Source: Obelidium mucronatum
Lineage: Eukaryota; Chytridiomycota; Chytridiomycetes; Chytridiales; Chytriomycetaceae
Assembly (NCBI GenBank): GCA_025765595.1
Contig: JAIVFH010000163.1
Span: 1-61,140 of the forward strand
Direction: 5' to 3'
DNA: 61,140 bases
A program made the translations under genes and the position numbers. The first letter of the stretch is position 1; each line of letters begins with the position of its first letter. The notes under the pieces are model-generated. The model saw nothing but the letters and a program-made list of their open reading frames with translations, was not told the origin of the DNA and ran no database searches. Shown here piece by piece: positions 54,163 through 61,140 of this stretch.

Positions 54163-55464
54163 ATGACAACAACCTTCGATCACCCGCGAGCATCGCCCTC
54201 GTTGCGCTCGGCTTCAAACGCTTCTCCCCAGCCCCTTCGTATCAACAGCAGCACCAGCGGAAACACCGACGGCCGAAGCACGCCGACGCACGGCACGTCC
54301 AAACTCGATCTTCTGATGGATTCTCTCTCAGAGTTCTCTGTGCGGTCGCCCACGTCGCCGTCCGCTGTTGGCAGAGCAGCGACCCCTTCCGGCATGCGCG
54401 GTCGAAGCGTGCTTCCCCAGGACGACAGCCTCGTCGGGCTTCGGCGCGCCAGCCAGGCGAGCAGCATCGGCAGCTTAGTCGCGGACGCTCCGCCGGCAGC
54501 CGCAGCGGCGCCTGGGCGGAAGCGCGCAAAGTCGGTGTCGCGCAATGCGTTTGACGGCGTTTCAGAGGAGGCCTTGGCGCAGATTACCCTAGGCCAAATA
54601 CAAGCGTCGCAGTCAACGTAGGATTTTATCCTTTGTTTGGAGTGTGTGTCGAGTCTTTCTAACCTGCAACGATCTTTAGTCTCAGCGCACATTTGCAAAA
54701 ACTCAACTCATCATCAACGCCACAACCAGCCCACCAACCGATCGAAAGCAGTAATGGCTGGAAACTCAGATTCTTTGTCTTGTCAGAGTCTCTCAACCTG
54801 TACATCTTCAAACCAAATGCAACGCAAAAGTCCATCCCGATCACATTCTTGCCAATCTCGCTGTGCAACATCATCTACGAATCATCCGAAAATGCATGGT
54901 CGCTGAGAATACAAGGAGATGGCATGTCAACGGAAGGGAAAATAGTGAAACGGGTTTGGGTCCTTCGATTCCCTGATGAAACAACAGTCAACATGTGGGC
55001 CAAGCATATCACTCGATTGTTGGAATCACAGCGCCATGATCGACTGATGCCGGAACAACAACACCATCATGAACATCATCATCAACCAATAGAACCAATC
55101 AAACACGCATCTGTCACCAGAAGTGTTGCCAGTCGTGAAAGCAATGGACAACAGAATCCCGCAAGTGCGTCACGTTCTTCTTTTGAACGAAAGCAAAGTC
55201 AGCAGCAACAAAACGATGAATATATACACCGGCAAAAAATGGCCCAAGAGAAATATCGCCAAGAACAAATCTTGCGTTGGGCAGTTAGAGGATAAAGAGA
55301 GAGCAGAGCGCGAACGAGGACGAATCGAGTGGGAGAGACGGCAAAAACTGTCGAAAGATGTTGAGTTTGCAATGATTGATAAGGGACTTCAGGAGAAGCG
55401 AAAAAAGAGTGAAGAAAAGGCGAAAGAAAAAGCTGATGTGATGAAGGCTATGATGGGACTCTAA
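54163..55464 (+). CDS. PH-domain protein 3 of a tandem family (frame uncertain near 55285)
   Basis: Exon 54163-54617 encodes a 151-residue disordered head. It contains LDLLMDSLSEFS, a short motif shared with genes on the minus strand. The exon from 54680 carries the PH domain (LSAHLQKLNS, WKLRFFVLSESLNLYIF, WVLRFPDETTVNMWAKHI), then a His-rich patch and a Gln/Lys/Glu-rich coil. The coil continues in another frame after about 55285 (RERGRIEWERRQKL to MMGL at 55464). Either a single-base shift or an exceptionally short 31-bp intron is needed, so the C-terminus is uncertain. Without it translation stops at 55295. Confidence 0.78.
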
Positions 55465-55862
55465 ATGAGCTCGAAAAAAACCTCTGTATAAAACAAATAG
55501 TGTGTTGAGTATTTTTGAGTCATTGGAAGTTGCTGAGAGAGCTGGGTGTCTGTATTTAATCAAGTGTCTTCAGTCCCCGCGTCAGGGTTGCACATAGTCC
55601 TGTACACCTCCCACCTGTTTCTACGCTCTCTCGGTATTAACTATTGAGCCCTTCCGATGCGATCTACTGGCTTACGTCTGTCTTATTCGTTAGCTACAGA
55701 GGGTGGCTTTGAGGTCTATTTTGGGGTGCCTCTCAACCTCATAATGAGAATTTTTGAAATAAGGAGGAGGGCTTGACCCAAGCCCAAATATTGCATTCAT
55801 TCTATTGGCCAAGAATCATCAGAAATCAAAACTTCAACCAAACCACCTTCAAACCGAACACA
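55465..55862. other. Spacer between PH genes 3 and 4
   Basis: 398 bp, no gene recognised. It contains the presumed terminator of gene 3 and promoter of gene 4. Confidence 0.4.
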
Positions 55863-57059
55863 ATGAGCACCGACAGCAGCGCCCCTATTGCCATCGCGCC
55901 GCGCCCCATCATGAAGCGACCCGTTGTTGTGATCAACATGGCGCGCACAAACTCGGAGCAGTCGGCGGGCTCGCCTGGCGACGGCGCCGACTCTTACCCC
56001 GACGACGACTTTCGCCTCGGGCTGCGCCGCTCGTCGCTGGCGTCGTCGTCGCTTGGCCGCCGAGCGCGCAGCGTTGTCCGCGGCGACGACGACGAAGAAG
56101 CCGCAACCACCCTTGCGAGTCTGCAGGCCGCAATGTCGACGTAAGAAAGGCTTAGGACTCCCTGACAAGTTTGTCCCGGTTAACCACTTCTTTACTACCA
56201 CAGCATCTCGGGTTTCTGTACAAACTCCACGCCTCAACCGACACGTCCGCATCGCTGTCATCTCAATGGAAGCATCGCTTCCTAGTCTTGGCTGAAGACG
56301 GGAACTTGTACCTCTTCCGTGCTAACTGTGACCCACTTGCTCGTCCAATCACACATCTGCCACTGTCCAACGTCATCAGCTATCAGGACGGTGACGGCTC
56401 TTTTATCATCAAAGTCCAGGGTGATGACGGATTCCATGTCTCAAACATGGATATTGACTGTTCTCTCAAGCGTTGCTGGACCTTGAAGTGCCAAGATGAC
56501 CAGACTTGTTCCATGTGGATCTCAAGCATTAACCGCGTTCTGGAGGAGAGACAAAGACGTCGTGGGAGTGCCAGCTCTGGGGCGACCACTCTCTTCAACG
56601 GCGATAGTCTTTCCAACTCCCCTGTTGGATCTGGCGGCAGTCCTCCAAAGGGAGGCGCCGGAGTTTTTCGCAGACCCAGTCGCTCTGGCTCGCAAGATTA
56701 TAGCTCCAGACCCAGCGGGCCTTTGGCGGAGGAGCGTGAAGCGAAAATGAGACAAATGCACCAGGAATACCTGCAGATGCAAATGTCCTTGAACGCTGAA
56801 AAGTTTGCGGCTAGAAAGCAGCAACAGGAAGAGGCGGCCGCAAATGCTTCTATTTCTACTCCTAGTACTCCCACTGATGTGCCGACCATCACCCGTTTCC
56901 CCAATCTCTCCATTGCCAATTGCATTGGCACCTGTAAAGCCACCAACTGTCAGTGGCCCTTCGCTTTTCCGTCGAAACAGTACTTCGAAGAAGTACCGGA
57001 CTCATCTTGGTGCTGACCTTGACATGGTCTCTTCTTCCGGTACTCTGACGTGGGGCTGA
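55863..57059 (+). CDS. PH-domain protein 4 of a tandem family, apparent frameshifts
   Basis: Exon 55863-56140 (disordered, acidic head ending SLQAAMST) is joined by a 63-bp phase-2 intron to the PH exon from 56204. There ISGF and LYKLHAS are in different frames: one base is missing near 56215 compared with the sister genes. The PH domain continues with WKHRFLVLAEDGNLYLF, SMWISSIN and the family motif EEREAKMRQMHQEYLQMQ. Near 56880 the most protein-like frame changes again to PSPVSPISPLPIAL and ends GTLTWG at 57059; without this shift it ends at 57016. Pseudogene or sequencing indels. Confidence 0.7.
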
Positions 57060-57373
57060 TGGCGGTCTGTGTATTCTTGATTCGTTTCTATGTTTATCTT
57101 TCCTTGTATTCTTTGTACTTTCTTTCTTGTTTATTGCACCATGTCGCTGGTGATCCTATTGAATTAACCTGTAATAAAAGAACTCTTGTAATGATAATGA
57201 CAGTATGACCACTCTAACGTAATAGATCTCATTTAAAAAGTCTATTCTGATAAAAAATATAACAATATTGACAAGGGATGTGAGAGAAACGAAAAAAAAG
57301 AACATGAACAACAAATGAACCATAAATACCAAACACCCTTTCCACGTCCAAAAACACACACAATCATCAACAT
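57060..57373. other. Convergent spacer between plus- and minus-strand PH genes
   Basis: 314 bp, AT-rich, holding the 3' ends of both flanking genes. AATAAA-type signals are present near 57172. No gene. Confidence 0.4.
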
Positions 57374-58297
57374 TTATACATTTCCGCTATTCTTTCCAGC
57401 TCTAAACTTTTCAAAATTCAACTTCTGCATCCTCAGATATTCTTCGTGCATTGCTTTCATTTCAGCCTCCCGCTCCTCCCTTCGACCATTGCCACTCCCG
57501 CCCAGCGAACACGAACTCGATCTCGCCACTAAAATTCGAGGCATGTATCTCATCGAATCCGTTGACTGTCTCGGCTCCTCTGACAACGGGCAAAACAAGT
57601 GCCGAATCGATTCACTCCAATGCAAACATTCAGTCTCATCAAAACACTGCAAAGTCCAAGTTTTCGCCATAGTAACTCCATTCACCACTGATGTTCCTTT
57701 GACGCTCAAAATGTGGCTGGACTCAACCGGATCAAAAGACACGTTACATTCTGTGATGGAAAGAACAGCAAGCGGCGTCGCGTTTTTGGCAGTACACGTC
57801 TGGAAAACATGCAGCTTCGCATCAAGCGTAAGGACAATGTATCGTTTAATCCAGAGTTGTTGAGTTCCAGCGGGTGCGTCAGTGCTTAGCTTGAATAGAT
57901 ACCCAGAGGTTCTAATTGAAAACAAAGATTCTTGATAAGTAAATTCGTCCCCAGAAAAAAAAGAAGGGCCTCACGTGATCATTGAGGAAGTGCTCAATTC
58001 CGATAAGGCAAAATTTTCGAGGCTCTTGGTTGACTTTAAGTTGCTGCGAGTTCTTCTGATGGTGGGAAGCATTGACTGGCCTATTGACACCGAATCAGTT
58101 GATTCGCGGTTGTAGCCGTTGGCTGAGATCGACGAGCGGGTTTGCTCGAATGGCTCTGGGCTAGTATTGAAATCAGATGAAAGAATCGACGCTCCAGCCG
58201 ACGAGTCATCCATCAGGTCCGATACTGCCGAGTCTCGCTTTGCGGACATGAAGTAGCGGTGCAGCGGAATGCGGGAGGTGGAATGGCTTCGATTCAT
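57374..58297 (-). CDS. PH-domain protein 5 of a tandem family
   Basis: Exons 58297-57975 and 57911-57374 (63-bp phase-2 intron) give 286 residues. The head is Ser-rich (108 residues). The PH domain is TSGYLFKLSTD, WIKRYIVLTLDAKLHVF, WTLQCFDETECLHWSESI. The tail carries the family motif EEREAEMKAMHEEYLRMQ and ends after FRAGKNSGNV, shorter than in genes 6 and 7. The start at 58297 is the first Met after an upstream stretch that looks non-coding. Confidence 0.85.
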
Positions 58298-58587
58298 TTG
58301 GTGCAGATTTTGTTTCGAGTGGGGATTTTTCCGACCAATTTGTGTGAAGTGATCAAAATCAAAGGCTTGTGTCAAGCACAGTGTCTTTTGATTAAACAAA
58401 TTACAGACATCCCTCGCCTGCAAATTAGGCTCTTCCTAGTACATTGATAGGCGCTATATTTACCCAAATGACAAACTTAAGACAAGAATTTCGAGGTACT
58501 TCATTTATTACATTTATCAACAAGAACCAACAAACAAGAATAAACCGCCCAATCATAACTATCAATATACACAACCATTAATACTGC

Positions 58588-59793
58588 TCAAAACCAACCA
58601 CCCAGTCCCGCAATTTGAGACAATTCATGCTTCCTCTTTGCTTCCGCAAGTCGCCTTGCCACTGCCTTCGCCTCCTCCTTCTCCTTTGCAATTCGATCAC
58701 TTTCCTCCTTCTCCTTTTTGATGGCTAATTCCTTTTCCTCTCTCTCCCTCTTTGCCGCGAGCTCTTTCTGGATCCGCCCCTTTGCGGATTCCTGCATTGC
58801 CATATATTCTTGATATCGCGCACGTGCCGCCGACTCTCGTTCCTCATTCGAAACACTCGTTCGACTTGTATTCGAATCCGACCGTGACATACCAACAATC
58901 TTTGATGAAAGACTCGCACGCCTCATGTATTGAATCCCGTACCCAGAATCGGCAGGCGATGCCAGAGATCCTGGGGACCCTGGAGACACCGGTGACATTG
59001 GTTCAACAACAAGAGTGGCAGTAGAATTACTTCTAGATATCGATGAAGATCGTTGCGGGAACGGCGATATTTGCCTGCTTACAGGTGCCGCAGCCTGTGG
59101 TGTCGATCGGTTTACAGCTCGCGTCCACAACGCCAACGTCTCTTCATTCGGGCACCGCAGTGTCCATGCGCGTTTAGCGGTTGTTCCGTTGGCTGTGACA
59201 CCAAGCCCTTGGATCCGGATAATGTTTTCGTCCGTGGTGGTGTCTTTGTACCCGAATCCGGAACTGATTGTGAGAAATGAGATGGGCATGGCATTGGGGT
59301 CTACATCGGATGCAAACAGGAAGAGGGAGCCGTTTTCGGCAAGGACAAAGAACCGGTCCGTCCATTGGTTGATTGTGGGAGAAACTCCTGTTGGTCCATT
59401 GAGTTTTCCAAGGTACCCCGAAATCCTGATGTTAGCAACATGGTTTGTATTAGTTATATAACTTGATCATTTACAGGTTTTACTCAAAGCTTACGTCGAC
59501 ATTGTCTCTTGCAGGCTACGGAGAGTCACTGAGCTCTTGAAGTGAATCTGTTGGGAGTCTGAATCTTGGCGATCCATAATGAGTGTCGACCCTACGCTTG
59601 ACTGTGTGTAAGTACTGGAATGGAGCGAGCGGTTTGATGTTTCGTCTGTTGCTTCCTCGGAATTCAATGACGGGGACTCGGAGTACTTTGGGCTGAACTC
59701 GTCAGTTGATAAAGTCATCAGCAGCTGTTCAAGTCTAGCCGAGACTTCCGGCAGACCACTGTCCGAATCCATCCGGTGTTGCGATTGGGACAT
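58588..59793 (-). CDS. PH-domain protein 6 of a tandem family
   Basis: Exons 59793-59495 and 59425-58588 (69-bp phase-2 intron) encode 378 residues. The head contains SARLEQLLMTLSTDEFSP and ends LRSLQETMST, shared with gene 7 (SARLDQLLLSISIDD) and gene 4. The PH domain is ISGYLGKLNG, WTDRFFVLAENGSLFLF, WTLRCPNEETLALWTRAV. A Ser/Pro-rich linker follows, then the family motif and a long Lys/Glu/Ala coiled coil to the C-terminus GLGGWF. Confidence 0.88.
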
Positions 59794-59973
59794 CGGTCTT
59801 TTTTGATTTATTTTTTGATGATGGTGGAAGGGTTGTTTAGGATTTCTCAGGCTTGAACCAAAGCGCCACTCGAACTTAAAAGACACTAACAAAACCAGCA
59901 TTTATTAAAAAAAACATAGAATTAAAAGAAAAACAGAGTACTAAATGTATGTTACACCAGGAGCAAGAGACCA

Positions 59974-61140
59974 TCAAAAGTTATGCACTCCGTAACCGCC
60001 ATAACTGTCCAACCCAACTGCATCCACAAAACGCTGTGCTCGTTCATCCGTCAACCTCTTCTTATCTTCTTCGTTCTTCCTCGCTAACGCGTCTTTTAAC
60101 TTTTGCTTGGCAATCTTGACCGCTTCCTTCGCCTTCCTCATATCCTCCTTGGCAATTCGTTCTTGTTCCTCCCTCTCCCTCTCCCTCTCCCTCTTGATAG
60201 CAAGCTCCTTCTGAATCCTTTCTTTTGCAGATTCCTGCATGGCCATATATTCTTGATACTTTGCTCGAGCTTCGCGCTCCCGTTCTTGAAGGGAAATAGT
60301 GCTGCGGTTTGTTGAAGAAACAGAAGTAGACCGCGACATTCCCACCCGAGACGAGAAACTAGACCTCCTCGGCGAAGAATCTAAATCCGTCGCCGATGGA
60401 GAAGAAGATAAGGCGGGAACCTGTTCTTCCCCTGAACCTGATGCTGCGGAAGAAGACCGTGAAACCGGGTTTTGAGAAACAGAACGGCGCTTTGGAAATG
60501 CTTGACCGCTTCCCATAACTCTTCCGATTGCGCGTAACCAAATAGCCATGGTTTGCTCATTGGGACATCGAAGCGTCCAAGTTCGATTAACTTGGTTTCC
60601 GTGGACGCCCATAGCAGGTCCTTGGACTCGCAGGATCGGGGTATTATCAATAGGGTCAATGTATCCAAAAGAATTGGAAAGTACAAGCGATGAAATCGGG
60701 GCCGCGTCGAGGTCTGAATCCGTGCGGAACAAGTACAAGCTTCCGGTTTCGCCAAGGACAAAGAAACGCTCAAACCATCGCGATTCGGGAGACGAAGCGT
60801 CGGAGTTAGTATTGAATTTACCCAAATGACCTGAGATGCTGTTTGTGAAGGAGTTTGAGTGATCAATAATGCTTGGCTAACAAAAACATAAAGACTTTGA
60901 TACATACATTGCCATTGATTCCTGAAGAGTGCGCAACGTTAATGGCAAGTTATCTGATGCGTCCATCGATGGGGAGGGGGTTGATAGCGACTGCAAACTG
61001 GGGACTCGACGATTAGAAGACACAATTGGTGAATCGTAGCTTGGTCGCCTTCCACTTTGGTTTGCCGAACTGTAGTCATCGATGGATATCGAAAGAAGCA
61101 GCTGGTCCAAGCGGGCAGATGCTGGCGCTGAGCTAGTAAA
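59974..61140 (-). CDS. PH-domain protein 7 of a tandem family (5' end beyond window)
   Basis: The first visible exon runs from the window edge to 60908 (SARLDQLLLSISIDD...LRTLQESMA). A 69-bp phase-2 intron (60839-60907) leads to the PH exon 60838-59974: ISGHLGKFNT, WFERFFVLGETGSLYLF, WTLRCPNEQTMAIWLRAI. A Ser-rich linker, the family motif (REREARAKYQEYMAMQ) and a long charged coiled coil (EREREREREEQERIAKED) follow, ending YGGYGVHNF. It is the closest relative of gene 6. The start codon is not in the window. Confidence 0.88.

Overview
The window looks like nuclear DNA of a fungus. It has dense genes split by very short GT-AG introns (mostly 40-80 bp), a Gti1/Pac2 (WOPR) transcription factor, a NACHT-WD40 NOD-like receptor, a DUF6532-like protein and Plavaka-type transposases. 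An early-diverging (chytrid-like) fungus is my inference; no rRNA or other marker settles it. All exon models come from reading splice sites and codon phase by eye.

Layout. 1-5612 (-): a WOPR transcription-factor gene cut in two by a 4.95-kb DNA transposon (E1, 110-5058). E1 is flanked by a 3-bp AGT duplication and carries a spliced transposase plus a divergent Gln-rich protein. 6113-9337 (+): a secreted GH20 beta-hexosaminidase and a HAD-type pyrimidine 5'-nucleotidase. 9373-13273 (-): two tandem ZIP metal transporters, both with apparent single-base frame breaks. 13424-15419 (+): an F-box gene and its decayed tandem copy. 15520-20738: a divergent pair, a CKAP2-like candidate (-) and a RA-PH-zinc-ribbon protein (+), sharing a 150-bp promoter. 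21525-21925: a small MITE-like element. 22300-29430: a second transposon (E2) with a Plavaka-like transposase (-) and a divergent DUF6532-like gene (+). 30222-38100: a LINE with a poly(A) tail and a perfect 12-bp target duplication. 38378-43412 (+): an NLR with 12 nearly identical WD40 repeats. 43480-51604: a transposon graveyard with SINE-like repeats, a LINE tail, Ty1/copia pieces and a 2.9-kb element (E4) bounded by inverted arrays of a 15-bp unit. 51877-61140: a tandem family of seven PH-domain genes, four on + and three on -, the last running off the window.

Most notable: E1, E2, E4 and the small element each have their own private short motif iterated as inverted subterminal arrays. In E1 and E2 the transposase is paired head-to-head with an unrelated accessory gene. 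This recalls the TnpA/TnpD division of labour in CACTA elements and suggests element-specific end-binding proteins (inference). Removing E1 plus one AGT copy rejoins an open WOPR reading frame, so E1 is probably a recent insertion.
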